In this document: piece after piece, positions 1 to 7,743 of the stretch
Layout: every line of letters starts with the position of its first letter
Position numbering within the stretch: position 1 is the first letter of the stretch
Origin: Campylobacter sp. MIT 97-5078
Lineage (GTDB): Bacteria; Campylobacterota; Campylobacteria; Campylobacterales; Campylobacteraceae
Length of the DNA stretch: 64,000 nt
Direction: 5' to 3'
Assembly: GCF_006864455.1 (NCBI RefSeq)
Contig: NZ_QHLK01000001.1
Location: 184,924-248,923, forward strand
Translations under genes and position numbers: made by a program
The notes under the pieces: generated by a model
What the model was told of the DNA's origin: nothing
Seen by the model: only the letters and a program-made list of their open reading frames with translations
Databases searched by the model: none

Positions 1-923
1 ACTCAAACATCACTGAGCCCAATACTTCAACTAAAGAAAAAGCAAGAGTAGAAGTTAGTTATAAGCCTCTTGTGCTTCATGATAAAGGCTCAAGCTTTGA
101 GATCGAACATTCTTTGGGTAAAACTGAAGTGATAAAAAATCCAAGTCGGGTTATCATCTTTGATCTTGGAGCTTTAGATACCTTTGATGCACTTGGTTTA
201 AATGAACGCGTCGTAGGCGTTACGAGTAAAACTCTACCAAAATACCTTGAGCAATTTAAGGATAAAACAAGCGTTGGGGCAGTAAATGAAATTGATTTTG
301 AAAAAGTAAATGAACTTCAAGCTGATTTGATTATCATCTCGGGTAGACAAGCTAAATTTTTTGATAAACTCAATCAAATAGCACCGACAATTTATGTTGG
401 CACAGATAATGCAAATTTTTTAAATTCTTTTGAAAACAAAATCATCACTCTAGCCACACTTTTTGATAAACAAGAAGAAGCCAAAGCTCAACTTGAAGCC
501 ATAAAGGCTGATATTGAAAGTAAAAAAGCAGAACTTGATCCTAACAAAAAAGCACTTATCGTGCTCACAAATGCAAATCGTATTTCAGTATTTGGTGAGG
601 GTTCAAGATTTGGCATTATCCATGATGTTTTGGGTATCAAAGCAGCTGATAAAAGCATAAAAACTAGCACTCATGGAAATAGAGCTGATTCTGAATACAT
701 CTTAAAAACCAATCCAGATTATCTTTTTGTTGTGGATAGAAATGTTATCGTTGGTAATCAAGAAAGAGCTCAAACTAGCCTTAATAATCCATTAGTGGCA
801 AAAACAAATGCAGTGATAAATGGTAAAATCATCTATCTTGATCCGGAGTATTGGTATCTTTCAGGCGGTGGTTTAGAGTCTTTTAAAGTTATGGTTGATG
901 AAGTTTTTAAAGCCCTTAAATAA
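1..923 (+). CDS. ceuE: CeuE-like ferric-siderophore periplasmic binding protein (5' end outside window)
   Basis: The frame is open from base 3 to the TAA at 921-923, so the start and lipoprotein signal lie left of the window. A GTG at 72 opens a shorter frame, but coding continues upstream of it. The visible part is a class III substrate-binding protein: a paired lobe beginning near 'VIIFDLGALDTFDALG', a long connecting helix, and a C-terminal lobe ending with 'YLDPEYWYLSGGGLES'. It closely resembles the Campylobacter CeuE protein, which captures ferric catecholate siderophores in the periplasm for the CeuBCD ABC transporter. The transporter genes would be expected to the left. Family assignment is confident; the exact ligand is inferred from the family. 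Confidence 0.93.
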   Translation, partial: SNITEPNTSTKEKARVEVSYKPLVLHDKGSSFEIEHSLGKTEVIKNPSRVIIFDLGALDTFDALGLNERVVGVTSKTLPKYLEQFKDKTSVGAVNEIDFEKVNELQADLIIISGRQAKFFDKLNQIAPTIYVGTDNANFLNSFENKIITLATLFDKQEEAKAQLEAIKADIESKKAELDPNKKALIVLTNANRISVFGEGSRFGIIHDVLGIKAADKSIKTSTHGNRADSEYILKTNPDYLFVVDRNVIVGNQERAQTSLNNPLVAKTNAVINGKIIYLDPEYWYLSGGGLESFKVMVDEVFKALK

Positions 924-972
924 AACAATAAACGAGATTTTTCACTAAAAATTTGCCTTATTGTTTTTTTTT
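924..972 (+). terminator. Probable terminator after ceuE
   Basis: AACAATAA (924-931) can pair with TTATTGTT (958-965), followed directly by a run of T. The loop is long, so this is a weak call. A second pairing is possible: TTGCCTTATTG (953-963) is the exact reverse complement of 992-1002, just ahead of the next gene's start at 1007, so it could also mask that ribosome binding site. Confidence 0.45.
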
Positions 973-1006
973 AATTATAATTTTAAAAACCCAATAAGGC
1001 AAAATT

Positions 1007-1600
1007 ATGGATATAAGCACACTCAAGCAGGAAGAATTTAAAAGCTCCATTTATATCAAAACCAAACGCTTCAGTTATCTTAAAAATGGCAAAAAACATA
1101 CTTGGGACTTTATAGAAGCCCTAGATAGCGTCTCTACACTCTTATATCACAAAGAAAGGCAAAGTTTTATCTTTGTAAAGCAGTTTCGTGTGCCTTTGTG
1201 GGATTATCAAGTAAGAAATAATATCGATATAGACAAAAGCGAGCTTGGCTACAGCATAGAGCTTTGTTCTGGACTTGTTGATAAAAATTTAAGCATAGAG
1301 GACATAGCCAAAGAAGAATGCCTTGAAGAGCTTGGTTATCTACCAAAAAGTCTTGAAAAAGTGGCTGATTTTTATGGTGGTTTTGGTTCTGGAGCAAGCA
1401 AGCAAAGTTTGTTTTTTGCCGAAGTAAGCGAAGAGGATAAAAAAGCTGAAGGCGGTGGAATTGATGATGAGGAAATTCAAAGTGTTTTTGTCAAAGTTAA
1501 AGAATTCGAAGAGTTTTCAAAACGCATTGTGCATGCAGCAAGCTTTGAATTTGCTTATCTTTGGTTTATGAAAAACAAAACCCAAATATATGGGCTTTGA
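1007..1600 (+). CDS. NUDT14-like Nudix hydrolase (nucleoside diphosphate-X hydrolase)
   Basis: A 197-residue Nudix protein. The Nudix box runs from about G89 to Y111 ('GLVDKNLSIED' then 'EECLEELGY'), with the usual Arg of REUxEE replaced by Glu103. The 'GFGSGASKQSLFFAEV' stretch and the later 'GGGIDDEE' insert resemble eukaryotic NUDT14, a UDP-sugar pyrophosphatase, and ADP-ribose pyrophosphatases. It probably hydrolyses a nucleoside diphosphate sugar or ADP-ribose; the substrate cannot be read from the sequence. It is convergent with the chemoreceptor gene, with only two bases between the stop codons. A related C. jejuni gene (Cj0581) is known, in a different gene context as I remember it. 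Confidence 0.85.
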   Translation: MDISTLKQEEFKSSIYIKTKRFSYLKNGKKHTWDFIEALDSVSTLLYHKERQSFIFVKQFRVPLWDYQVRNNIDIDKSELGYSIELCSGLVDKNLSIEDIAKEECLEELGYLPKSLEKVADFYGGFGSGASKQSLFFAEVSEEDKKAEGGGIDDEEIQSVFVKVKEFEEFSKRIVHAASFEFAYLWFMKNKTQIYGL

Positions 1601-1602
1601 TA

Positions 1603-2775
1603 TCAGCTTTCTTCTTTATTTGTTTGGGCTTCTTGAGGATCAGAAGAATCTTGCTGTGGAGTAGTTTTAGTTTGTGCATCACTTGCAATAGCAAGCATAT
1701 CTTTAAATATATCAAACAAGCGACCTGAAGCAGTTTCAGCGTCATTGCACTTAGAGAGAATTTCTTGTTCGATTTGTTCGTTTTGACTTTCATCTATGTT
1801 TTTTGCTAGTTCGATTGCTTCATTCATACTTTGATGCACTTTTTGGTGTGGTTCGTTGATTAGTGGGAACACTGGATTCGTTCCAAAACGTTGTTTTCCA
1901 TCAGTCGCGACCCATTTACCTAAACGACAACTTAAGTGATCTGAAAGTTTTTTGCCTGAATGAGTGAAAATTTCTTTATATCCATTAAGTTTAAATGCGA
2001 CATGATCAAGCTTTACTAAAGACACAAAAGCTTCTGAAACTATACCGGTGGCATTTATATTGTTTGCATTTGCTTCTTCTTTAAGTTCGTTAAATTTATC
2101 AGAAAACTGCATAATATGAGTATTTGAATCCATAGAAACTTTTTCAACTTGTTCGCTTTGAGAAAACATTTCGTTCGCATTTTGTTTGAGTAGGTTGATA
2201 TTCATTTCTACTTCAGCTGTTGCTTTTTGAGTTTTTTCAGCAAGCTTTCTTACTTCATCAGCCACAACAGCAAAGCCTCTACCATGTTCGCCAGCTCTTG
2301 CTGCTTCGATAGCTGCATTTAGAGCTAAAAGATTGGTTTGATCTGAAACATCTTTGATAAGGTTGATAACATTACTGATCTCATCAACGCTTCTATGCAA
2401 GGTGCCAGCTGTATCGCGGGATTTATTTGCTGATTCTATAATGTCGTCTAAAGAATGCATGATAGAATTGGTGATTTCATCAAGTTCATTCATAGCCCCT
2501 AAAGAATAATTAGAAGAGTTTGCGATCGCTTCAGCTTTATTTACATTTGCAAGCATATCATTTTGAACGACCGAGATATTGCTTAAAATTCCAACTAAAA
2601 GCGTGCGGAAAAGATCAGACTGCAAAGTCTTTTGAGAATTACTTTTAAGTTTTTCAATTTCAGCTTTTAAGTTTTCATTTTCACTTCTAAGCTGTGAGAT
2701 TTGTAGTTGCATTTTTTGTGCTTCTGAATTTGTATTCAGTGCCACATCTAAAGTTTTTTTATTTAAGCCAAACAC
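1603..2775 (-). CDS. Soluble methyl-accepting chemotaxis protein with C-terminal CZB domain
   Basis: 390 residues with no membrane segment. An N-terminal coiled coil ('[20 protein letters not shown]') leads into the MCP signalling hairpin, whose tip ('[22 protein letters not shown]') is near residues 150-175. A CZB zinc-binding domain follows, with the His and 'CRLGKW' elements near residues 255-290, and then an acidic Ser/Thr/Gln-rich tail. The layout matches the cytosolic receptors Cj0448c of C. jejuni and TlpD of H. pylori, which couple to CheW/CheA. The start is GTG, chosen because AAGGAG lies five bases upstream. It follows the small gene at 2785-3006 and probably shares its transcript. 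Confidence 0.92.
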   Translation of the reverse strand: MFGLNKKTLDVALNTNSEAQKMQLQISQLRSENENLKAEIEKLKSNSQKTLQSDLFRTLLVGILSNISVVQNDMLANVNKAEAIANSSNYSLGAMNELDEITNSIMHSLDDIIESANKSRDTAGTLHRSVDEISNVINLIKDVSDQTNLLALNAAIEAARAGEHGRGFAVVADEVRKLAEKTQKATAEVEMNINLLKQNANEMFSQSEQVEKVSMDSNTHIMQFSDKFNELKEEANANNINATGIVSEAFVSLVKLDHVAFKLNGYKEIFTHSGKKLSDHLSCRLGKWVATDGKQRFGTNPVFPLINEPHQKVHQSMNEAIELAKNIDESQNEQIEQEILSKCNDAETASGRLFDIFKDMLAIASDAQTKTTPQQDSSDPQEAQTNKEES

Positions 2776-2784
2776 GATAGCTCC

Positions 2785-3006
2785 TTATTTATTTTTAGAA
2801 TAATTAGCCAAATATTGTCCTAACTCTTCTTTTACACGTAATTTTTCTTTTTTCATTCTTGAAACTTCAAGATCATCAAGATAAACTCTTCCTTCCTCGG
2901 CAGCTTTGATTTGATCATCAAGTTCATTATGTTTTTCAAACAAGCTGTCAAAACGCCCGTCCTTCCCTTTAAGTTCGGTCATCAAATCTCTATATTCATG
3001 CCACAT
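2785..3006 (-). CDS. Small charged protein, Cj0449c family (DUF465-like)
   Basis: 73 residues, mostly helical and rich in Lys and Glu ('FDSLFEKHNELDDQIKAAEEG', 'KKEKLRVKEELGQYL'), resembling the YdcH/DUF465 helical hairpin proteins. AAGGAG sits eight bases ahead of the ATG. It lies just upstream of the chemoreceptor gene with a 9-base gap, the same pairing as Cj0449c-Cj0448c in C. jejuni. Function is unknown; co-transcription suggests, but does not prove, a link to the receptor. Confidence 0.82.
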   Translation of the reverse strand: MWHEYRDLMTELKGKDGRFDSLFEKHNELDDQIKAAEEGRVYLDDLEVSRMKKEKLRVKEELGQYLANYSKNK

Positions 3007-3044
3007 TTTAAATACTCCTTGAATCTAAGTTAAATATAATCAAG

Positions 3045-3050
3045 ATTATA
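3045..3050 (-). promoter_or_regulatory. -10 box for the small gene/chemoreceptor operon
   Basis: A perfect TATAAT on the minus strand, 39 bases ahead of the ATG at 3006, in AT-rich DNA with no clear -35, as is usual for Campylobacter sigma-70 promoters. Confidence 0.55.
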
Positions 3051-3237
3051 ACAAAAAAAATGCTAAACTTATATAAAATAAGCAAAAAAATGGGTGTTTT
3101 TGCTTTTGAAAGAACAAATTGTAAAGATTTGGCACAAAAATGCAATTTTGATATAAAAAAAATAAACACGCAAGATAACCTCCGCTCTTAATATAAAAGC
3201 GAAAGTAAAAGATATTTTTTTAAGTAAAGACTTGTGT

Positions 3238-3429
3238 TTAAGAGTTTTGCTTTCTTAGAGTTCTTAAAGTCGAGGCAGCAACTCTAATTTTTCTTGTAGT
3301 GCCATCTTCTAAGCTGATACGAACGGTTCTAAGATTTGGCAAAAAGCGTCTTTTTGTTTTGTTATTTGCATGACTTACATTATTTCCTACCATAGGACCT
3401 TTTCCTGTAATTTGACAAATTCTTGACAT
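3238..3429 (-). CDS. rpmB: Ribosomal protein L28 (bL28)
   Basis: 63 residues beginning '[20 protein letters not shown]', the conserved L28 N-terminus, followed by '[13 protein letters not shown]' and a basic tail. It is a structural protein of the 50S subunit. It is divergent from rpe, the arrangement seen at Cj0450c-Cj0451. The 231 bases between it and the gene at 2785-3006 hold no gene I can see. Confidence 0.97.
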   Translation of the reverse strand: MSRICQITGKGPMVGNNVSHANNKTKRRFLPNLRTVRISLEDGTTRKIRVAASTLRTLRKQNS

Positions 3430-3509
3430 AATTTTTCCTTGTTAAATAATTTTTAAAGTGCAATTTTAGCAAATTTAAGCTTAAATTTTTCAAATATTTA
3501 TATTTTTCT

Positions 3510-3515
3510 TATACT
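3510..3515 (+). promoter_or_regulatory. Possible -10 box for rpe
   Basis: TATACT on the plus strand in the AT-rich gap between the divergent rpmB and rpe genes, 40 bases before the chosen rpe ATG. No clear -35. Confidence 0.35.
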
Positions 3516-3555
3516 TTAAAAGATAAAATTCACTTTTTTGAAAGGAAAATTAGAA

Positions 3556-4203
3556 ATGTATGTAGCACCAAGTCTTTTATCGGCTGATTTTTTGCACCTT
3601 AAAGAAGAGATAGAAAAAGTATGTGAAGCTGGGGCTGATCTTTTGCATATTGATGTTATGGACGGACATTTTGTGCCAAACCTTACTTTTGGTCCTTGTG
3701 TGCTTAAAAGTATCAAAGAAGCAAGCTCTGTGCCGCTTGACATTCATTTAATGGTTGATAACATAGACTTTTTTGTAGATTTGTTTTTGCCTTTTAAACC
3801 TAAATTTTTAAGTTTTCATATAGAAAATCATGCCCACCCTATAAAACTTTGTCAATACTTAAGATCAAAAGGTGTTGGAGCTGGCATAGTTTTAAACCCG
3901 CACACAAACATCTCCACACTTGAACATTTGCTTGAATTTGTGGATTTGGTGCTTTTAATGAGCGTTAATCCGGGCTTTGGCGGACAAGAATTTTTGCCCT
4001 TAGTTTATGATAAAATCAAACATCTAAGAGAGCTTGTTGATCAAAAAAATGTTAAACTTTTTATCGAAGTTGATGGAGGGGTAAATGGGCTTAATGCAAG
4101 CGAACTTGAACTTGCCGGAGCTGATATACTCGTGGCTGGAAACTATATCTTTTCTTCGCAAGATTATAAAAACGCTATTTCATCTTTAAAGCTTGAATTT
4201 TGA
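3556..4203 (+). CDS. rpe: Ribulose-phosphate 3-epimerase
   Basis: A TIM-barrel enzyme that interconverts ribulose 5-phosphate and xylulose 5-phosphate in the pentose phosphate pathway. Diagnostic segments: 'APSLLSADF' at the N-terminus, 'HIDVMDGHFVPNLTFGP' with a metal-binding His/Asp, 'SVNPGFGGQEF' in the phosphate-binding loop, and 'EVDGGVN' with the catalytic Asp. The start is the ATG at 3556, preceded by AAAGGAAAA, rather than the TTG at 3538. The length is then 215 residues, normal for the family. Its stop overlaps the start of the next gene by four bases, so the two are translationally coupled. Confidence 0.97.
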   Translation: MYVAPSLLSADFLHLKEEIEKVCEAGADLLHIDVMDGHFVPNLTFGPCVLKSIKEASSVPLDIHLMVDNIDFFVDLFLPFKPKFLSFHIENHAHPIKLCQYLRSKGVGAGIVLNPHTNISTLEHLLEFVDLVLLMSVNPGFGGQEFLPLVYDKIKHLRELVDQKNVKLFIEVDGGVNGLNASELELAGADILVAGNYIFSSQDYKNAISSLKLEF

Positions 4204-4973
4204 GCCAACAACAAATCGACGAGTTTGTCGCCAAACTCGCTAAACAAAACAAACCCTACACGCTCGCACTTCAAGAATTAAACAAGATCGAAGAGCTTAA
4301 TTTTATCGATTTTGATTTATATATGCTTGAGCTTTTAGGCTTAAGTGTAAATTTAAATGCTCAAAATGAGCTTGTTTTAAAAAGCAAAAGCACCGCCTTA
4401 AAAGATCAAATTTTTTGCGTTGTAGATATAGAAAGCAATGGAAGTTTTAAACGAGGCGGACAGATCATAGAAATCGGAGCTGTTAAGATCCGAAACTACA
4501 AAGAAATAGCCCATTTTAACACGCTTATCAAAGCTTCAAATGTGCCTTTAAATATACAAGAGCTGACTGGAATTTCAAGTTCTATGTTACAAAATGCACC
4601 TTCTTTAGCTTCAGTGTTAAATGAATTTAGACTATTTTTAACAGATAGCATTTTTGTAGCTCATAATGTGCGTTTTGATTATAGTTTTATCTCAAGTTCT
4701 TTGCAAAAATGTGGTTTTGGTGTGCTATTAAATCAACGCCTTTGCACCATTGATCTTGCACGAAGACTTATTCAAAGTGAGCGTTATGGGCTTGATAGTT
4801 TAAAAGAAATTTTACATATCACAAGCGTGCATCACAGAGCCCTAAGCGACGCTAAAGCTGCAGCTGAAATCCTAAAACACTGCCTTAAAAAACTCCCATT
4901 TTATATTAAAACTACTCAAGAATTGCTTGATTTTAACAAAAATACCAAAACGCTTAAAGCCGCTAAAGCCTGA
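4200..4973 (+). CDS. dnaQ: DnaQ-type 3'-5' exonuclease (DEDDh)
   Basis: 257 residues. After about 75 N-terminal residues of unknown role comes a DEDDh exonuclease domain: ExoI 'VVDIESNG', ExoII 'FVAHNVRFDYSF' and ExoIII 'HRALSDAKAA' with the catalytic His and Asp. It is either the proofreading epsilon subunit of DNA polymerase III or a related exonuclease. The start is TTG, placed in a TTGA overlap with the rpe stop. The gene pair matches Cj0451-Cj0452. The 3' end overlaps the convergent proA gene by 11 bases. Confidence 0.88.
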   Translation: MSQQQIDEFVAKLAKQNKPYTLALQELNKIEELNFIDFDLYMLELLGLSVNLNAQNELVLKSKSTALKDQIFCVVDIESNGSFKRGGQIIEIGAVKIRNYKEIAHFNTLIKASNVPLNIQELTGISSSMLQNAPSLASVLNEFRLFLTDSIFVAHNVRFDYSFISSSLQKCGFGVLLNQRLCTIDLARRLIQSERYGLDSLKEILHITSVHHRALSDAKAAAEILKHCLKKLPFYIKTTQELLDFNKNTKTLKAAKA

Positions 4974-6195
4974 TTTGTCCCTCTCCGTTGATAAGGTATT
5001 TGTAAGTGCAAAGCTCATTTATACCCACAGGACCCCTAGCATGAAGTTTATTTGTTGAAATTCCAAGTTCCGCACCAAAACCAAACTCGCCTCCATCACT
5101 AAAACGCGTCGAAGCATTAACATACACGCACGCTGAATTAATATATCTTTGAAAAAAAGCGATATTTTGAGCATTATTTGAAAGTATGGCTTCAGAATGA
5201 GCTGAAGAAAAAGTATTAATATGCTCGCAAGCTTCTTGAACACTATCAACCAACTTTACACTGAGTTCAAAATCAAGCCACTCACTCGCAAAAGCCTTTT
5301 CATCAGCGATTTGAATTTCAAGCTTTGAATGCTTGAAAAACTCAAGAGCATTTTCGTGTGCGTGAATTTTTACCTTAAATCGCTCAAGCTCTGGCACAAG
5401 CAAACTAAAAAGCTCTTTGGCTATATTTTTATGCACTAGCAAGCTTTCTAAAGCATTGCAAACACTTACTCTTTGACATTTTGCATTAATGATGATCTCG
5501 CAGGCTTTTTTTAAATTTGCACCCTCATCGACAAAAATATGGCACAAGCCTTTATCGTGTTTGATGAGCGGAATTTTCGTATTTGCAGCAATTTGTGCAA
5601 TCATAGCCGAACTTCCACGAGGCACGATCACATCGATAATATCATCAAATTCAAGCAAGCTTTGAAATTCAGCTCTATCAACAAGCATTAAAAAACACTC
5701 GTGCAAATCAAAGCCTTTAAGCACTTCATTAATGATATTAAAAAATGCTTCATTGCTGTATTTTGCTTCACTTCCACCCTTTAAAACTCCAGCATTAGAA
5801 CTTTTCAAAAGTAAAGCCAAAATTTCTGCACTAATCGCTGGACGCGCCTCATAAACCACCCCCACAACACCCAAAGGAATGCTTACTTTTTCTATCTTTA
5901 AACCGACATAATTCACCCAACCCTCAAGCACTCTACCAACAGGATCAGGCAAAAAAGCAATCGTTTCTAAACCCTTGCAAAGTGCTTCAAGTCTTTTTTC
6001 ATCAAGCCTTAAGCGATCTTTAAGAGCTGCATTTTTATTAAAATTTGCTAAATCTTTTTCGTTTGCTTTTAAAATCAAATACATTTTTTCACGCAAAGCT
6101 TGAGCAAGGGCGAGTATGATTTTTTCTTTTTGGCTTGGATTAAGTTCAAGTAATTTTTGTGTATTTTTCTTAAGTTTTTCAAGGCTTTGACGCAT
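4963..6195 (-). CDS. proA: Gamma-glutamyl phosphate reductase
   Basis: 410 residues, NADPH-dependent. It reduces glutamyl 5-phosphate to glutamate 5-semialdehyde, the second step of proline synthesis. Aldehyde-dehydrogenase-fold signatures: 'VPLGVVGVVYEARP', 'KGGSEA', 'VIVPRGSS', the catalytic Cys in 'QRVSVCNALE', and 'FGFGAELGIST' near the end with the family ending 'ARGPVG'. Full length. The partner kinase gene proB is not in this window. Confidence 0.97.
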   Translation of the reverse strand: MRQSLEKLKKNTQKLLELNPSQKEKIILALAQALREKMYLILKANEKDLANFNKNAALKDRLRLDEKRLEALCKGLETIAFLPDPVGRVLEGWVNYVGLKIEKVSIPLGVVGVVYEARPAISAEILALLLKSSNAGVLKGGSEAKYSNEAFFNIINEVLKGFDLHECFLMLVDRAEFQSLLEFDDIIDVIVPRGSSAMIAQIAANTKIPLIKHDKGLCHIFVDEGANLKKACEIIINAKCQRVSVCNALESLLVHKNIAKELFSLLVPELERFKVKIHAHENALEFFKHSKLEIQIADEKAFASEWLDFELSVKLVDSVQEACEHINTFSSAHSEAILSNNAQNIAFFQRYINSACVYVNASTRFSDGGEFGFGAELGISTNKLHARGPVGINELCTYKYLINGEGQIRL

Positions 6196-6264
6196 TTTTA
6201 ATCCTTTGTTTATAAAAAATTTGATACATTATACAAAAATTTTATTAAGAGAGGTATTTTGAGT

Positions 6265-7203
6265 ATGAAAAAAGTTGATCTTATCGTTATCGGTGCTGGT
6301 CCAGCTGGCATTGGAGCAACCGTAGAAGCAAAACTTAAAGGCAAGGAAGTTGTTTTACTTGAAAAAGCTGATGCTATATGCCAAACCTTTGTGAAATTTT
6401 ATAAAGACGGCAAAAGAGTTGATAAAGAGTATAAAGGGCATGATAGTATAAACCGCGGGCATATCCCTTTTGAAGACGGCACTAAAGAAAGTTCGCTTGC
6501 AACTTTTAATCAAGCCCTAAAAGCAAACAACATAGAACTTGAGCTTAACAGCGAAGTTGAAAGTGTGAAAAAAAATGGCGAAAATTTTATCATCACCACA
6601 CCAAAACAAAGCTATGAATGCAAAAATATCATCGTTGCTATAGGCAGAATGGGAAAGCCAAACAAACCAGACTATAAAATCCCTGCCACTTTAAATAAAA
6701 TTGTCAATTTCAACGCAAACAGCGTGCAAGAGGGCGAAAAAGTCATTATCATAGGCGGTGGAAATTCAGCTGCTGAATACGCTGTTGATCTTGCAAGCAA
6801 GCACAAAGTTACACTTTGCTATAGAAGAGATAAATTCACAAGGCTTAATGATATCAATCTAAATAATGTTGAAACAGCCGCAAAAGAAGCTAAAATCACA
6901 CTTAAACTCGGTGTTGATATTAACGAAGTTCAAGATGAAAATGGTAAGGTAAAAATGCTCTTTAATGACGGCAGTAGCGAAGTATATGATAGAGCCATTT
7001 ATGCGATCGGTGGTTCTACGCCAGTGGATTTTTTACAAAAATGTGGCATAGAAGTTGATGACAAAGGTGTACCCGTATTTGACGCACATAAACAAAGTAA
7101 TGTTAAAGGCATATTTGTAGCTGGTGATATCGCTACAAAAAACGGTGCAAGCATAGTCGTTGGGCTAAATGATGGCGTTATTATTAATGATTATCTAGCA
7201 TAA
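6265..7203 (+). CDS. fqrB: FqrB-type flavodoxin:NADP+ reductase (thioredoxin-reductase-like, no CxxC)
   Basis: 312 residues with two dinucleotide folds: FAD-binding 'VIGAGPAGIG' near the N-terminus and NADPH-binding 'IIGGGNSAAEYA' near residue 160, closing with 'IFVAGDIATKNGA'. It resembles thioredoxin reductase but has no CxxC redox motif. The close matches I know are H. pylori HP1164 and C. jejuni Cj0559, described as FqrB, which passes electrons between flavodoxin and NADP. That links pyruvate and 2-oxoglutarate oxidation to NADPH supply. I chose the ATG at 6265; a TTG at 6259 is nearer to the GAGAGG and is possible. Confidence 0.85.
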   Translation: MKKVDLIVIGAGPAGIGATVEAKLKGKEVVLLEKADAICQTFVKFYKDGKRVDKEYKGHDSINRGHIPFEDGTKESSLATFNQALKANNIELELNSEVESVKKNGENFIITTPKQSYECKNIIVAIGRMGKPNKPDYKIPATLNKIVNFNANSVQEGEKVIIIGGGNSAAEYAVDLASKHKVTLCYRRDKFTRLNDINLNNVETAAKEAKITLKLGVDINEVQDENGKVKMLFNDGSSEVYDRAIYAIGGSTPVDFLQKCGIEVDDKGVPVFDAHKQSNVKGIFVAGDIATKNGASIVVGLNDGVIINDYLA

Positions 7204-7209
7204 AACTTC

Positions 7210-7246
7210 AATTTCAAGCTTTCAAAGCTTGAAATTCTTTCTTTTT
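7210..7246 (+). terminator. Intrinsic terminator after fqrB
   Basis: A perfect 12-base stem, AATTTCAAGCTT (7210-7221) against 7225-7236, with a 3-base loop and a T-rich tail (CTTTCTTTTT). It separates fqrB from the oppositely oriented restriction-modification locus. Confidence 0.8.
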
Positions 7247-7295
7247 AAGTAAATTTTTAACTTATGCTTGCAAAATCCTCATATTTTACTAAAAG

Positions 7296-7589
7296 TTAAG
7301 ATAATTCTATTTTTGCAATCTCTTCTTCTATCTTTAAGCTCTTACTTAAAGTTTGAATGATTTTTGTAAAATATTCAAAATCTATCTCCTCACCCTTGTG
7401 GCTTTTGAGGTATTTATCCAAAACCTGATAACCACCGATTTTATATTCCCACACTTCCTTAGCAACTCCGCAAAAATACAAAGAATCATTTACAAAAAGC
7501 TTTTGAGTTTCTAAGTTATAAGTCATTTTTTCTATTTTTAGATTCTTGTTGTTTATATCTTTAAATAACGCCTCGCCAATTTCATTCAT
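7296..7589 (-). CDS. Detached C-terminal domain of the restriction-methylation enzyme
   Basis: 97 residues that look like the extreme C-terminus of a type IIG/ISP enzyme rather than an independent protein. 'LETQKLFVNDSLYF' and 'VWEYKIGGYQVLDKYLKSHKG' match the closing domain of that family. The ATG overlaps the large gene's stop by eight bases and is preceded by AAAGGAG, so it could be made by reinitiation. A TGA lies in frame six bases upstream, so it is not simply a missed extension. The start 'NEIGEALFKDI' parallels 'SALGQELIVTHL' in the large gene, which points to recombination between repeated segments. Whether it binds the main chain is unknown. Confidence 0.7.
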   Translation of the reverse strand: MNEIGEALFKDINNKNLKIEKMTYNLETQKLFVNDSLYFCGVAKEVWEYKIGGYQVLDKYLKSHKGEEIDFEYFTKIIQTLSKSLKIEEEIAKIELS

Positions 7590-7743
7590 TACTCACTCCT
7601 TTTATATAAAGCGGGAATATGCTACCTCCTCCCCTGTTGTCGCCCAATAGTCCTAGTTCGGCTATGTTTTGTGTTACAAATACCGACTTCCAACCGCCAT
7701 AAATAATTGTCCTCCTTGAAACCACTAGCCCGATATTGTGCAT
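7582..7743 (-). other. Extra specificity-module segment C (in the frame read now)
   Basis: In the current frame this encodes 'MHNIGLVVSRR', then 'KSVFVTQNIAELGL' and 'SIFPLYIKG', the same pattern as segment A in the body of the enzyme (8285-8425: 'NLGLIYKR' to 'SPLYLKN'). An ATG at 7743 overlaps the stop of segment B in TAATG. The usual segment between 'FPLYL' and the C-terminal domain is missing here. Confidence 0.6.
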
